A program made the position numbers and the translations under genes. Of a stretch of 64,000 nucleotides of DNA, positions 50,150 to 59,484 are shown piece by piece. The notes under the pieces were generated by a model. The model was not told the origin of the DNA. It did not search any database and was given only the letters and a program-made list of their open reading frames with translations. The stretch spans positions 372,001 through 436,000 of the forward strand of contig NZ_QBKQ01000003.1 in the NCBI RefSeq assembly GCF_003054225.1, written 5' to 3'. Position 1 is the stretch's first letter. Every line of letters begins with the position of its first letter. The DNA comes from Christiangramia gaetbulicola (lineage in GTDB: Bacteria; Bacteroidota; Bacteroidia; Flavobacteriales; Flavobacteriaceae).

Positions 50150-50965
50150 TTATTTCTTTACCGGTTTCGCAGATTCCGGAGCTTCAAAAAAGCCTTTTTC
50201 AGGTTCGAAAAATTTAAAGTTGGAAAGTGTGGCCTCTCCCAGTTTTTCTCCAAATCCTGTTTCAGCATTCCAGTTATGAAAACGCCATTCGGTGGCCAGG
50301 TCTACGTTCTCATAATTCTGGTAATTTGAATAAACTATAGCGTGGGGGTTTTTTTCTGCCTGTTCGCGATCCTTGCTAAAGGTCACGATATAAGCAGCCG
50401 CTTTTAATCTATTCGTTTCCGGATCTTTATAAACGATATACCAGTCATCTGGCGAATCACCTATGTTAGATTCAAAACTGAGTTTCGCGGTTTCATATTG
50501 CAAACTGTCTAGGAGACGATTTTCCTGTGTTTCCCAAACCGTTCCCGGATCTGTGAGCTTAAAGGGCATCGCGAAGAAATATTGCCAGGTGAAAATATCG
50601 AATCTGGCATCTTCAACGTTTGCCGTATCTGGAGTGATAAAAACTTCCTCTCCGTCATAAATTATAGAGGTACCGTTAGATCTATCTAATCTTACCTTAG
50701 AAGAGTTAGTGGTCATGCTAACCTTGCCGTCCAGCCTCGTGCTACCTCCAAATTTCAGGTTAATGTCGAAGGAGATCGCTTCGCGGGTCATGAAAGCAGC
50801 CTTGTTATGAGCTTCCTCAATATTTTCTGAAAAGGAAAAAACCTTTGGGGGCGTTGCTCCATCTCCAATTCCATTATCTGGTTCTACAGGTATCTTTTCT
50901 TCAGATGTATTCTGTTTACAGGCTATGATCAAAAGCAATGCGAAAAGGAGGCTTAATTTTTTCAT
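50150..50965 (-). CDS. lipoprotein, DUF6503-like
   Basis: A 271-residue lipoprotein (signal ending LLIIAC, Cys16) with a Lol-carrier-like beta-rich region: FDINLKFGGSTRLDGKVSMT, RLDRSNGTSIIYDGEEVFI, WYIVYKDPETNRLKAAAYIV. This pattern resembles LolA/LolB-type concave beta-barrels and the Bacteroidota DUF6503 family, sometimes named after the neighbouring Hsp90 gene. It may bind a lipid or lipoprotein (inference). It is downstream of htpG on the same strand but separated by a terminator. Confidence 0.7.
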   Translation of the reverse strand: MKKLSLLFALLLIIACKQNTSEEKIPVEPDNGIGDGATPPKVFSFSENIEEAHNKAAFMTREAISFDINLKFGGSTRLDGKVSMTTNSSKVRLDRSNGTSIIYDGEEVFITPDTANVEDARFDIFTWQYFFAMPFKLTDPGTVWETQENRLLDSLQYETAKLSFESNIGDSPDDWYIVYKDPETNRLKAAAYIVTFSKDREQAEKNPHAIVYSNYQNYENVDLATEWRFHNWNAETGFGEKLGEATLSNFKFFEPEKGFFEAPESAKPVKK

Positions 50966-51012
50966 CAGGGATAGTTTTGGTTAAAAATACGAAAGAAAAG
51001 GGATTGGAAATA

Positions 51013-51043
51013 AAAAACCGCTTCCGAGGTGGAAAGCGGTTTT
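51013..51043 (-). terminator. htpG terminator
   Basis: AACCGCTTCC pairs with GGAAAGCGGTT (one bulge) around GAGGT; on the minus strand a T-run follows (A-run at 51012-51017 on the plus strand). Confidence 0.8.
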
Positions 51044-51063
51044 CAATGAGATCTAAACAGATC

Positions 51064-52950
51064 TTATTTTACCATTTCAAAACTTCTCTTGATGAAGTTT
51101 GTCAATTCTTCTCCTTTAAGGAGATTTTGAGAAAGTCTAGCAAGATCTAATGATTGTTTAATTAGACGCTGCTGTTTTTTCTCTGTTTTGGTATTAAGAA
51201 TGGTGTTGATGAGCTCGTGATTGGTATTCACAACCAGGTTATACATCTCTGGCATATTGCCCATTCCAAACATTCCGCCGCCACCGGTCTGCTGCATTTC
51301 TTTCATTCTTCGCATAAATTCCGGCTGAGTGATGATCAATGGGGCAGCATTGCTGTCCATCGCTTCCATCTGTATCGTATACTTTTCAGAAGGGATCACC
51401 TTTTCAAAATCACTTTTCAGCTTCTCTTTTTCTTCTTCAGAAAGTTTAGAGATCTTATCGTCATCTTTCTTGATAAGGTTATCTACATGATCTGAATCTA
51501 CACGTACAAAGGAGATCTTTTCTTTTGAAGTTTCCAATTTTTGAAGCAGGTGAGAAACGATAGGAGAGTCCAGTAATAATACTTTATATCCTTTATCCTT
51601 TGCAGCCTCAATATAACTGTGCTGCTCATTTTCGTTGGAAGCATAAAGAACAACCATGTTACCATCCTTATCGGTCTGGTTCTCCTTAATCTTCTCCTCC
51701 AGCTCAGTGAAGGTATAATACTCTCCATCTGTAGTTGGGTATAGAGCGAATTTGTCTGCTTTTTCAAAGAATTTATCTTCGGTAAGCATACCATATTCAA
51801 TAACGATCTTAATATCGTTCCATTTCTTCTCAAAATCTTCCCTGTTATTATTGAAAAGACTCTTCAGCTTATCGGCCACTTTCCTGGTGATATAACTAGA
51901 GATCTTTTTCACGGCACTATCTGCCTGCAGGTAAGATCTGGAAACGTTAAGAGGAATATCTGGTGAATCTATCACCCCTCTTAGCATAGTAAGGAATTCA
52001 GGAACGATACCTTCAACATTATCGGTTACAAAAACCTGGTTCTGGTAAAGCTGAATTTTATCTTTCTGAATGTTCATATCCTGGGCCATTCTTGGGAAAT
52101 AAAGAATTCCCGTAAGGTTGAAAGGATAATCTACATTTAGGTGTATATGGAATAATGGCTCCTCGAATTGCATAGGATACAATTCTCTATAGAATTCATT
52201 ATAATCTTTTTCTTCAAGATCTGTAGGCTGCTTGGTCCATGCCGGTTCCGGGTTGTTGATGATATTATCAACGGTCTTGGTTTCCGGTTTAGCATCTTCC
52301 TTGGCATCTTCTGGAAGCGGAAGAGTTTCTTCCTTGGTTCCAAATTTGATCGGGATTGGCATAAACTTGTTATACTTCACCAATAATTCCTGAATACGGT
52401 TCTCTTCTAAGAACTCCTTATCATCTTCATTTATATGAAGAATAACCTCGGTACCATGTTCTTTTTTATCTCCTTCTTCTAAAGTAAACTCTGTAGTACC
52501 TTCACATACCCAATGGGCAGCTGGTTCATCTTTATGAGATTTTGTACGAATCTCTACTTTATTCGCTACCATAAAGGCAGAATAGAATCCAAGGCCAAAA
52601 TGGCCGATAATTCCACTGTCTTTGGCGGAATCTTTATACTTATGTAAGAACTCCTCAGCGCCAGAAAAAGCAACTTCGTTGATGTACTTTTCTACTTCTT
52701 CTTTGGTCATTCCAATTCCCTGGTCTGTAATGTGAAGTGTATTATTATCTTTATTGATCTTCACTTCGATCACAGGGTTACCATAGTCTACGTTGGCCTC
52801 ACCAAGGCTGCTAAGGTGTTTAAGTTTAAGAGTCGCATCGGTTGCATTTGATATAAGCTCCCTCAAAAAGATTTCATGATCACTGTATAAAAACTTCTTG
52901 ATGAGCGGAAAAATGTTTTCAACAGATACATTTATTTTTCCGGTTGCCAT
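51064..52950 (-). CDS. htpG: molecular chaperone HtpG (Hsp90)
   Basis: A 628-residue ATP-dependent chaperone. The GHKL ATPase domain includes FLRELISNATDA, DQGIGMTKEE, GHFGLGFYSAFMVA. The middle domain has DNVEGIVPEFLTMLRGVIDS and the C-terminal dimerisation domain ends FIKRSFEMVK. An acidic insert (about 215-240, LPEDAKEDAKPETKT) is larger than in E. coli HtpG but common in Bacteroidota. Confidence 0.96.
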   Translation of the reverse strand: MATGKINVSVENIFPLIKKFLYSDHEIFLRELISNATDATLKLKHLSSLGEANVDYGNPVIEVKINKDNNTLHITDQGIGMTKEEVEKYINEVAFSGAEEFLHKYKDSAKDSGIIGHFGLGFYSAFMVANKVEIRTKSHKDEPAAHWVCEGTTEFTLEEGDKKEHGTEVILHINEDDKEFLEENRIQELLVKYNKFMPIPIKFGTKEETLPLPEDAKEDAKPETKTVDNIINNPEPAWTKQPTDLEEKDYNEFYRELYPMQFEEPLFHIHLNVDYPFNLTGILYFPRMAQDMNIQKDKIQLYQNQVFVTDNVEGIVPEFLTMLRGVIDSPDIPLNVSRSYLQADSAVKKISSYITRKVADKLKSLFNNNREDFEKKWNDIKIVIEYGMLTEDKFFEKADKFALYPTTDGEYYTFTELEEKIKENQTDKDGNMVVLYASNENEQHSYIEAAKDKGYKVLLLDSPIVSHLLQKLETSKEKISFVRVDSDHVDNLIKKDDDKISKLSEEEKEKLKSDFEKVIPSEKYTIQMEAMDSNAAPLIITQPEFMRRMKEMQQTGGGGMFGMGNMPEMYNLVVNTNHELINTILNTKTEKKQQRLIKQSLDLARLSQNLLKGEELTNFIKRSFEMVK

Positions 52951-53100
52951 ATTTATAGTTTTAAATTTTGATTCACTCTCCTGAATTCAAAAAAAATACC
53001 ATTAATGATTTGCTGTCAAACTGACACGATATGTAATTCGCAACTGTCTTTTGCGTCTAAAAACCTAGTTTTCAATAGGGATTGAAATTTTTAACAATAA

Positions 53101-53134
53101 TTTGTTTAAACTTTAAGTGAATTACTTAAACAAA
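53101..53134. promoter_or_regulatory. palindromic operator upstream of the TetR-family gene
   Basis: TTTAAGT-GAATT-ACTTAAA (53112-53130) is a perfect inverted repeat with seven-base arms, nested in the wider repeat TTTGTTTAA/TTAAACAAA (53101-53109, 53126-53134). It lies 30 bases before the ATG and just upstream of a TAAATTTA -7-like element (53139-53146), where it would overlap the -33 region. Confidence 0.7.
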
Positions 53135-53163
53135 GTTGTAAATTTATATCAGAATTAAAAGTT

Positions 53164-53835
53164 ATGGCAAAGACATCAGGAAATAAGACAGTGAAGAAAG
53201 CTCCAAATGCTGATAAACTTATCGCTATATATATGGATTATGTACTTGAGCACGAGAAGACACCTAGAAGTGTCTACAAGTTTGCCAAGGATAATGAAAT
53301 GACCGAGGCAGATTTTTATAAGCACTTTGGAAGTTTCGAAGGTTTAAGAAAAGCTATTTGGGATAAATTTTTTGAGAATAGCATGAGTGTAATGGAAAAG
53401 GCTAAGGAGTACGCGACTTTCGATAATCGCGAAAAGCTACTTACTTTTTTCTATACATTTTTTGAGGTGCTAACAGCAAACCGAAGTTACGTTCTTTACG
53501 TACTTAATGAACATGGGCAATCTTTAAAAGGATTAGACCAACTGAAAAATTTAAGGAAGAAAATCAAGAGTTACGCTAAAACTCTTATTCAGGATGGCAA
53601 TAGGGAAAAATCTCTAAAATTATTTCAGCAGAATGAAATGATCTTTTCTGAAGGAGTATGGGTACAGTTTTTATTCCTACTTAAATTCTGGATGGATGAT
53701 AATTCTCCAGCATTTGAAAGTACAGATATAGCAATAGAAAAATCGGTGAACACGGTATTTGATCTATTTGATAACACTCCCTTAGAAAGAGTGGTAGATT
53801 TTGGAAAATTTCTGTGGAATGAAAGAATGGCGTAA
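53164..53835 (+). CDS. TetR/AcrR-family transcriptional regulator
   Basis: A 223-residue protein. After a basic N-terminus the helix-turn-helix is SVYKFAKDNEMTEADFYKHF (about residues 37-56), continuing FGSFEGLRKAIWDKF, followed by an all-helical ligand or dimerisation domain. It lies 18 bases upstream of the ABC1 kinase gene and almost certainly regulates that pair through the palindrome at 53101-53134. The ligand is unknown. Confidence 0.88.
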   Translation: MAKTSGNKTVKKAPNADKLIAIYMDYVLEHEKTPRSVYKFAKDNEMTEADFYKHFGSFEGLRKAIWDKFFENSMSVMEKAKEYATFDNREKLLTFFYTFFEVLTANRSYVLYVLNEHGQSLKGLDQLKNLRKKIKSYAKTLIQDGNREKSLKLFQQNEMIFSEGVWVQFLFLLKFWMDDNSPAFESTDIAIEKSVNTVFDLFDNTPLERVVDFGKFLWNERMA

Positions 53836-53853
53836 GCCAAAAGTGAAAGATAG

Positions 53854-55161
53854 ATGAAAACCATAGATAAAATACCAACAGGAAAAATAGGCAGGACCGG
53901 GAAACTGGTTTCCACGGGAGTGAAAATCGGTGGAAATTACCTTAAATATTACGGGAAAAAAGCCTTTAATCCTGAATTGACCAGGGATGAGCTGGATGAA
54001 GATAATGCTTCAGATATATATGACGGCTTGAAAAGTTTGAAGGGGAGTGCTCTGAAGGTAGCACAAATGCTATCCATGGAAAAAAACCTTCTACCTGGAG
54101 CTTATGTTGAAAAATTCAGTCTGGCGCAGTTTAGTGTACCACCATTATCTGCTCCTTTGGTAAGAAAGACATTTAAGAAATATCACGGAGAATATCCGGA
54201 AGATCTATATGATACGTTTGCAGCCCAGTCGGTAAATGCGGCCAGCATCGGACAGGTGCATAAGGCCACAAAAGATGGGAAAAAACTTGCTGTGAAAATC
54301 CAATATCCGGGGGTTGCAGACAGTATCAGTTCAGATCTTGCTATGGTAAAACCCATAGCGCTTAAAATGTTCAATTTATCTTCTAAGGATTCCGAGAAAT
54401 ACTTTAAGGAAGTTGAAGGTAAGCTTTTGGAGGAAACAGACTATATACTGGAAGTGAAACAAAGTAAAGAGATCTCTGAAGCTTCCTCGCACATCCCAAA
54501 CCTTAGATTTCCTAAATATTACGAAGATCTTTCGAGTGAACGTATCATCTCGATGGATTGGATGGAAGGAATTCATTTGAGCGATTTTGCCAAGCAGAAT
54601 GAAGATCAGGAACTGGCCAATAAAATAGGACAGGCACTTTGGGACTTTTATATGTTCCAGATCCACGGATTAAAGCAGGTACATGCAGATCCACATCCTG
54701 GTAACTTCCTGGTAGATAAAGATGAAAATCTTATCGCGATAGACTTTGGTTGTATCAAACAGATACCTGAAGATTTTTATGAGCCTTATTTCTCTTTAAC
54801 GAATAGAGAAAATTTAAATGATAAAGAATTTTTTTACAAAAAACTCTATGAGCTTGAAATTCTGAATGAGAATGATTCAGAAAAAGAAAAAGAGTTCTTT
54901 TCAGAAATGTTTCATGAGATGTTTACAATGTTCTCGACCCCATATCAATCTGAAAAATTTGATTTTACCGATGAACAATTCTGGAAACATCTTACTGAAC
55001 TAAGTGAAAAATATTCGAAAGACCCTGAATTACGAAGAATGAATGGAAATAGAGGAAGTAGACATTTTCTCTATATGAGTAGGACCTTTTTTGGCCTTTA
55101 CAATCTATTACATGATCTTAAAGCGAAAGTAGATATTCAAAATTTTAGAGTGTATCTCTAA
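53854..55161 (+). CDS. ABC1/UbiB-family atypical protein kinase
   Basis: A 435-residue ADCK/UbiB-like protein. KxGQ-like region (LKGSALKVAQMLSMEKNLLP), the ASIGQVHKAT Ala-rich nucleotide loop, LAVKIQYPGV (ATP-binding Lys), VHADPHPGNFLVD catalytic loop and IDFGC metal site are present. The family supports quinone biosynthesis or membrane-lipid homeostasis through ATPase activity. It forms an operon with the TetR gene. Confidence 0.9.
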   Translation: MKTIDKIPTGKIGRTGKLVSTGVKIGGNYLKYYGKKAFNPELTRDELDEDNASDIYDGLKSLKGSALKVAQMLSMEKNLLPGAYVEKFSLAQFSVPPLSAPLVRKTFKKYHGEYPEDLYDTFAAQSVNAASIGQVHKATKDGKKLAVKIQYPGVADSISSDLAMVKPIALKMFNLSSKDSEKYFKEVEGKLLEETDYILEVKQSKEISEASSHIPNLRFPKYYEDLSSERIISMDWMEGIHLSDFAKQNEDQELANKIGQALWDFYMFQIHGLKQVHADPHPGNFLVDKDENLIAIDFGCIKQIPEDFYEPYFSLTNRENLNDKEFFYKKLYELEILNENDSEKEKEFFSEMFHEMFTMFSTPYQSEKFDFTDEQFWKHLTELSEKYSKDPELRRMNGNRGSRHFLYMSRTFFGLYNLLHDLKAKVDIQNFRVYL

Positions 55162-55187
55162 TGGTTGATTTATTGGTTAGGTTGTTA

Positions 55188-55228
55188 GGAAGCGTAGTCG
55201 ATCCCAATCGGATGCGCTTCCTTTTTTT
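55188..55228 (+). terminator. terminator of the TetR-ABC1 operon
   Basis: GGAAGCG/CGCTTCC with an inner CGAT/ATCG stem, followed by seven T residues. Confidence 0.88.
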
Positions 55229-55231
55229 ATG

Positions 55232-55266
55232 AAAAAAAAATCCCCGGTAATTGCCGGGGATTTTTC
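55232..55266 (-). terminator. terminator of the prolyl oligopeptidase gene
   Basis: ATCCCCGG-TAATTG-CCGGGGAT hairpin with A-run on the plus-strand left side (T-run on the minus strand). It is arranged back to back with the TetR-ABC1 terminator. Confidence 0.88.
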
Positions 55267-55283
55267 ATTATAGCTTTTTAAGC

Positions 55284-57749
55284 TTATTTTCCTGCAGCAT
55301 CATTAGGTGTTTCATCTTTTGCCTCGATGTCTTTTTTGTTCTTTACATACTTTTCCAGCCATTGATCCTGTTCCCATAACACGTGTAGCACAGATTCTTT
55401 AGCGCTGTAGCCATGACTTTCTTTTGGCAGCATTACCAGTCTCGCCGTAGCTCCAAGTCCTTTAAGCGCGTTGAAGTAACGTTCACTTTGCATAGGATAG
55501 GTACCAGAATTATTATCTGCTTCTCCATGTATAAGCAGTAAAGGAGTTTTCATTTTATCTGTATGCATAAATGGTGACATCCTGTAATACACATCTGGAG
55601 CTTCCCAGTAACTTCTTTCCTCACTTTGGAAACCGAATGGAGTCAGGGTCCTGTTGTAAGCACCGCTTCGCGCTATTCCGGCTGCAAAAAGATCTGAATG
55701 CGATAAAAGATTTGCGGTCATGAAGGCGCCATAGCTGTGTCCACCAACGGCAACACGATCGCGGTCAACATATCCCATTTCATCTACTGCATCTATCGCC
55801 GCCTTGGCATTAGATACTAATTGTTTTCTAAAGCTGTCATTAGGCTCTTCATCTCCCTCCCCAACAATTGGAAAAGAAGCGTCATCAAGAACTACGTAGC
55901 CTCGGTTTACCCAGTAAATAGGTGACCCGTAATAAGGATAGGTGAAATCATTGGCATTCGAGGTATTTTGGGATGCCGAATTTTTATCCTTGAACTCACG
56001 TGGATATGCCCACATGAACATTGGAAGCTTTTCTGGATTCTCTTTATCATAACCTGCAGGTAGATAAAGTGTGGCATTCAACTCAAGTCCATCTTCTCTT
56101 TTATAAGTGATCACTTCCTTGCTTACATCTTCCAGACTTTTAAATGGATTTTCAAATGTAGTGATCTGGGTTAAGCCGTCTTTTGAATTGATATTCCTGA
56201 TAAAATAATTCGGATATTCTTTAGAGGACTCTATACGCACAAGGATCTCTCCTTTTTTCATATCCAGGGCTTCTACTAAAGTTTCCTTTTTATTCTTGAA
56301 TTCAGACTGATAAAGTCTTTTGGTAGTACCATCTTCAAGATCTATTTTGTCTACAAAAGGGAATTGACCTTCTTCGGTATAACCTGATCCTAAAAGGAAG
56401 GCTTTTTCCCCATCCAGGTTAAGAACGCTTTTACCAAATTTATTCTTTTTAGTTACGAAGCTTCCGGGGTCACTGTAAACATCCTGGTAATTCCTGTCGA
56501 AAATGATCTCGGGTTTTTTAGATGCATTAGATGGATCAAAAACATAGGTTTTCGTATTTCTAGTATTCCACCAGTAATCTGAGGCAATAGCTGTATTCTT
56601 ATCTCCCCATAAAATTCTGCTACCTCTGTTTTTTACCTTAATTAAGGATCTACCGTCGTCGTTAAATGGAGCTTCTATCTGGAAATATTCATCTCTGTAT
56701 TCAGCTTCAACTTCAGGATCTCCTCTATCAAGCGCTTTTACATAAACCAAAGTTGCCGGTTGATCATCACGCCAGGTGAAATCCCTTTTTCCTTCACGCT
56801 CTGCCATAAAACCTTTTGGAAGATCTTCAATTAAAGGAACTTCATTGATCTTATTTACAAGTTTACCAGCGGCATCATAAATATTGGTTTCTGAAGGAAA
56901 CCTGTAATAAGGCACCAGGTATGAGAACGGCTTTTTGATATTGGTGATCATCACATAATTTCCGTCAGGTGAAAAGGAGATGTCACTATACATTTTTGGA
57001 GCCATCCATTTGGTGGTTTTTCCATCCAGGCTAACTTTTACAAGTTCAGATCTGGCAAGCTGTTCAAAATTGTATTCGTCATTTGGGTTTTTCAACAGAT
57101 CCTGGTAAGTTCTGTTTTGAGCTTCTTTACCATCACTTACCGATACGGTTGGTCCTGTAGGTACAGAAGTTTCAGTATCGATTAGTTTTTTTCTGTCAGA
57201 TGGAAGCATGGTAACCAGCAGTGCAGAATTGTCTCTGAACCAGTTCACGGTGCTTCTCATATTTGCATTCAGCCTGGCTTCAGTAAGCTTTTTTGCAGTT
57301 GCTGCTTCCACATCCAGAACCCAAAGTTCAACACCTTCATTGGTGGTATGGGTGAAAGCGATCATTGATTCATCTGGTGACCAGGTAAAATTTGTAAGAC
57401 GTGGAGATTCAGGTAGTCCCGTAACATCTTTAGGGGTAGTCCCACTCACGGTTTTCACCTTAAGATCATTATAATATCTGGCTCTACTATTAATATTAGT
57501 AACAGGATTGATGCGTAGACCGCCCAATCTCATTTCTTCCTCACTTAATTCTGCAATACTCTTGAATTGATCCCGGTAAAGAAAGACCATCATTTCTGCA
57601 TCACTGTCTATAATTGTAGCAGGAGCAAGAGGTACGTCAATTAGATCAAGGATTTCTTTGGGTGGTTTTTGATAATCCAGGTTCTCCTGGGCGACTAATC
57701 CTGAAACAAACAGGAATACAGCCGAAAGGCAAATAAAAACTCGGTTCAT
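55284..57749 (-). CDS. exported S9-family prolyl oligopeptidase-like serine peptidase
   Basis: An 821-residue protein: signal peptide 1-20 (FVSGLVAQ), a beta-propeller-like middle (about 100-560) and a C-terminal alpha/beta hydrolase peptidase domain. The triad is Ser672 (GGHSYGAF), Asp745 (HGEADNNSG) and His779 (ESHGYS). Related enzymes are dipeptidyl or glutamyl peptidases that act on oligopeptides in the periplasm. A hydrophilic Lys/Asp tail ends the protein. Specificity cannot be assigned. Confidence 0.9.
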   Translation of the reverse strand: MNRVFICLSAVFLFVSGLVAQENLDYQKPPKEILDLIDVPLAPATIIDSDAEMMVFLYRDQFKSIAELSEEEMRLGGLRINPVTNINSRARYYNDLKVKTVSGTTPKDVTGLPESPRLTNFTWSPDESMIAFTHTTNEGVELWVLDVEAATAKKLTEARLNANMRSTVNWFRDNSALLVTMLPSDRKKLIDTETSVPTGPTVSVSDGKEAQNRTYQDLLKNPNDEYNFEQLARSELVKVSLDGKTTKWMAPKMYSDISFSPDGNYVMITNIKKPFSYLVPYYRFPSETNIYDAAGKLVNKINEVPLIEDLPKGFMAEREGKRDFTWRDDQPATLVYVKALDRGDPEVEAEYRDEYFQIEAPFNDDGRSLIKVKNRGSRILWGDKNTAIASDYWWNTRNTKTYVFDPSNASKKPEIIFDRNYQDVYSDPGSFVTKKNKFGKSVLNLDGEKAFLLGSGYTEEGQFPFVDKIDLEDGTTKRLYQSEFKNKKETLVEALDMKKGEILVRIESSKEYPNYFIRNINSKDGLTQITTFENPFKSLEDVSKEVITYKREDGLELNATLYLPAGYDKENPEKLPMFMWAYPREFKDKNSASQNTSNANDFTYPYYGSPIYWVNRGYVVLDDASFPIVGEGDEEPNDSFRKQLVSNAKAAIDAVDEMGYVDRDRVAVGGHSYGAFMTANLLSHSDLFAAGIARSGAYNRTLTPFGFQSEERSYWEAPDVYYRMSPFMHTDKMKTPLLLIHGEADNNSGTYPMQSERYFNALKGLGATARLVMLPKESHGYSAKESVLHVLWEQDQWLEKYVKNKKDIEAKDETPNDAAGK

Positions 57750-57883
57750 AAAATAAATTTTAATTCAAACTTTAAGGATAGCAAAAACGGAATCAATGTT
57801 AATGTTTGTTATATTGCGAGCCCGTTTTTTTACAATTTGCTTAAATTTAATAAGAATAATTTTTAATATCATAATTATCGTCC

Positions 57884-58894
57884 ATGTATCAGACAAAAAT
57901 TGCAGGATTAGGAAAATATGTTCCGGAAAACGTTGTCACAAATGATGACCTATCCAAAATGATGGAGACTAATGACGAATGGATCACTGAACGTACAGGA
58001 ATTAAGGAAAGAAGACATATAAAAAAAGGTGACGGCAATTCTACAGCCGTTATGGGTGTAAAAGCCGCCAAGATAGCCATAGAACGCGCGGGAATTTCAA
58101 AAGATGATATAGACCTTATCGTTTTTGCAACCCTGAGTCCAGATTATTATTTCCCTGGATGTGGTGTTCAGGTTCAGGAAATGCTGGAAATAGACACTTG
58201 CCCGGCATTGGATGTACGTAACCAGTGTAGTGGTTTTATCTACGGTATGTCTGTAGCAGATCAGTTCATTAAAACAGGAATGTATAAGAATGTTTTGTTG
58301 ATAGGTAGTGAGAACCATAGTGGAGGTCTTGATTTTACAACCAGGGGACGTTCGGTTTCTGTGATCTTTGGAGATGGAGCAGGAGCAGCCGTTCTTACCA
58401 GGAGCGATCATAACGGTGAGGGCATTCTGTCTACGCACCTGCATTCTGAAGGTAAACATGCTTTAGAACTTTCTTTGAAAGGACCAAGTACAGAGCATTG
58501 GGTGCCAGAGATCATTGCCGAGAATCCACAGGGAGATGATATACCATATTACCCTTATATGAACGGACAGTTTGTATTTAAAAATGCTATTCAGCGTTTT
58601 TCAGAAGTTATAAATGAAGGATTGCAGGCCAATGGGCTCGAAGTGTCAGATATAGATATGCTTATCCCGCACCAGGCAAACCTGAGGATCTCCCAGTTTG
58701 TTCAGCAGAAATTCAAGCTTAAGGATGACCAGGTTTATAATAATATACAGAGATACGGAAATACCACCGCGGCTTCTATCCCGATCGCTTTAACTGAAGC
58801 ATGGGAAGAAGGAAAGATCAAGGAAGGAGATATCGTGGTGCTTGCCGCTTTTGGTAGTGGGTTCACCTGGGGGAGTGCGATCATTAAATGGTAG
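57884..58894 (+). CDS. fabH: 3-oxoacyl-ACP synthase III-like thiolase-fold enzyme
   Basis: A 336-residue condensing enzyme with the KAS III triad Cys115 (RNQCSGF), His263 (IPHQANLR) and Asn293 (RYGNTTAA). Domain order and length agree with FabH. It is isolated from other fatty acid genes, so it may be a second FabH or a secondary-metabolism or branched-chain starter enzyme; the sequence does not decide. Confidence 0.85.
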   Translation: MYQTKIAGLGKYVPENVVTNDDLSKMMETNDEWITERTGIKERRHIKKGDGNSTAVMGVKAAKIAIERAGISKDDIDLIVFATLSPDYYFPGCGVQVQEMLEIDTCPALDVRNQCSGFIYGMSVADQFIKTGMYKNVLLIGSENHSGGLDFTTRGRSVSVIFGDGAGAAVLTRSDHNGEGILSTHLHSEGKHALELSLKGPSTEHWVPEIIAENPQGDDIPYYPYMNGQFVFKNAIQRFSEVINEGLQANGLEVSDIDMLIPHQANLRISQFVQQKFKLKDDQVYNNIQRYGNTTAASIPIALTEAWEEGKIKEGDIVVLAAFGSGFTWGSAIIKW

Positions 58895-58926
58895 CAGACC
58901 GCTTGAAAGATTTTTATATAAAATAA

Positions 58927-58953
58927 AAACTCCCGGTTCGCCGGGAGTTTTTG
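58927..58953. terminator. bidirectional terminator
   Basis: ACTCCCGG-TTCG-CCGGGAGT with a UUCG-type tetraloop, A-run before and T-run after. It ends fabH and, on the other strand, the small membrane protein operon. Confidence 0.9.
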
Positions 58954-58963
58954 ATTTTATTAT

Positions 58964-59173
58964 TTATACGCCTTTATAATATTTCCAAAGATCATAGATC
59001 CCAAATCCTATAAAACCCACCGCGAGCAAAATTCCGAATGCGTCTGTTTCGCCCATCTGCAGTTTTTGATAGAGTCTGAAACTTCCATAGCCAAGAAATA
59101 ATATTCCCAGGATGAGGTTCCATTTATTTCTTTGTACTCCGGGATCGCCGGTATTTAGCTCTTCGTTATTCAT
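58964..59173 (-). CDS. small two-TM membrane protein
   Basis: A 69-residue protein with hydrophobic segments at about 19-36 and 46-64. No domain recognised. Its start overlaps the end of the DUF2007 gene by eight bases, so the two are translationally coupled. Confidence 0.7.
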   Translation of the reverse strand: MNNEELNTGDPGVQRNKWNLILGILFLGYGSFRLYQKLQMGETDAFGILLAVGFIGFGIYDLWKYYKGV

Positions 59174-59411
59174 TATCGAAATCTTTTGGGAAGGTTTCCT
59201 TGGCGATCTTTACAGCCAGGTCATATTCCTTTTCCAGAACGAACAGCAATACCTGCCCAGGTAAGCCTCCACCAAAACCAGCTCTTAGCCCTGAGTCAAA
59301 ATCATTTCGAACCCTCGAGTGTATCCCTTCTTTTTCGAATAATTCCTGTAAATACTGTACGTTGGTTTCCGGGCCAGTATAGACCCTTTTATAACTGATA
59401 TCCTCACTCAT
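59166..59411 (-). CDS. DUF2007 domain protein
   Basis: An 81-residue protein of the DUF2007 putative signal-transducing family: KRVYTGPETNVQYLQELFE, a variable loop, and LFVLEKEYDLAVKIAKET, giving a ferredoxin-like fold similar to PII-like small proteins. No direct function known. Confidence 0.75.
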   Translation of the reverse strand: MSEDISYKRVYTGPETNVQYLQELFEKEGIHSRVRNDFDSGLRAGFGGGLPGQVLLFVLEKEYDLAVKIAKETFPKDFDNE

Positions 59412-59484
59412 TATTTAAAGTTTATCCCTCTAAATTACGAATTAGGAAGCTGCTATTTTAACAATTTAGACTGAAATTAACTTT

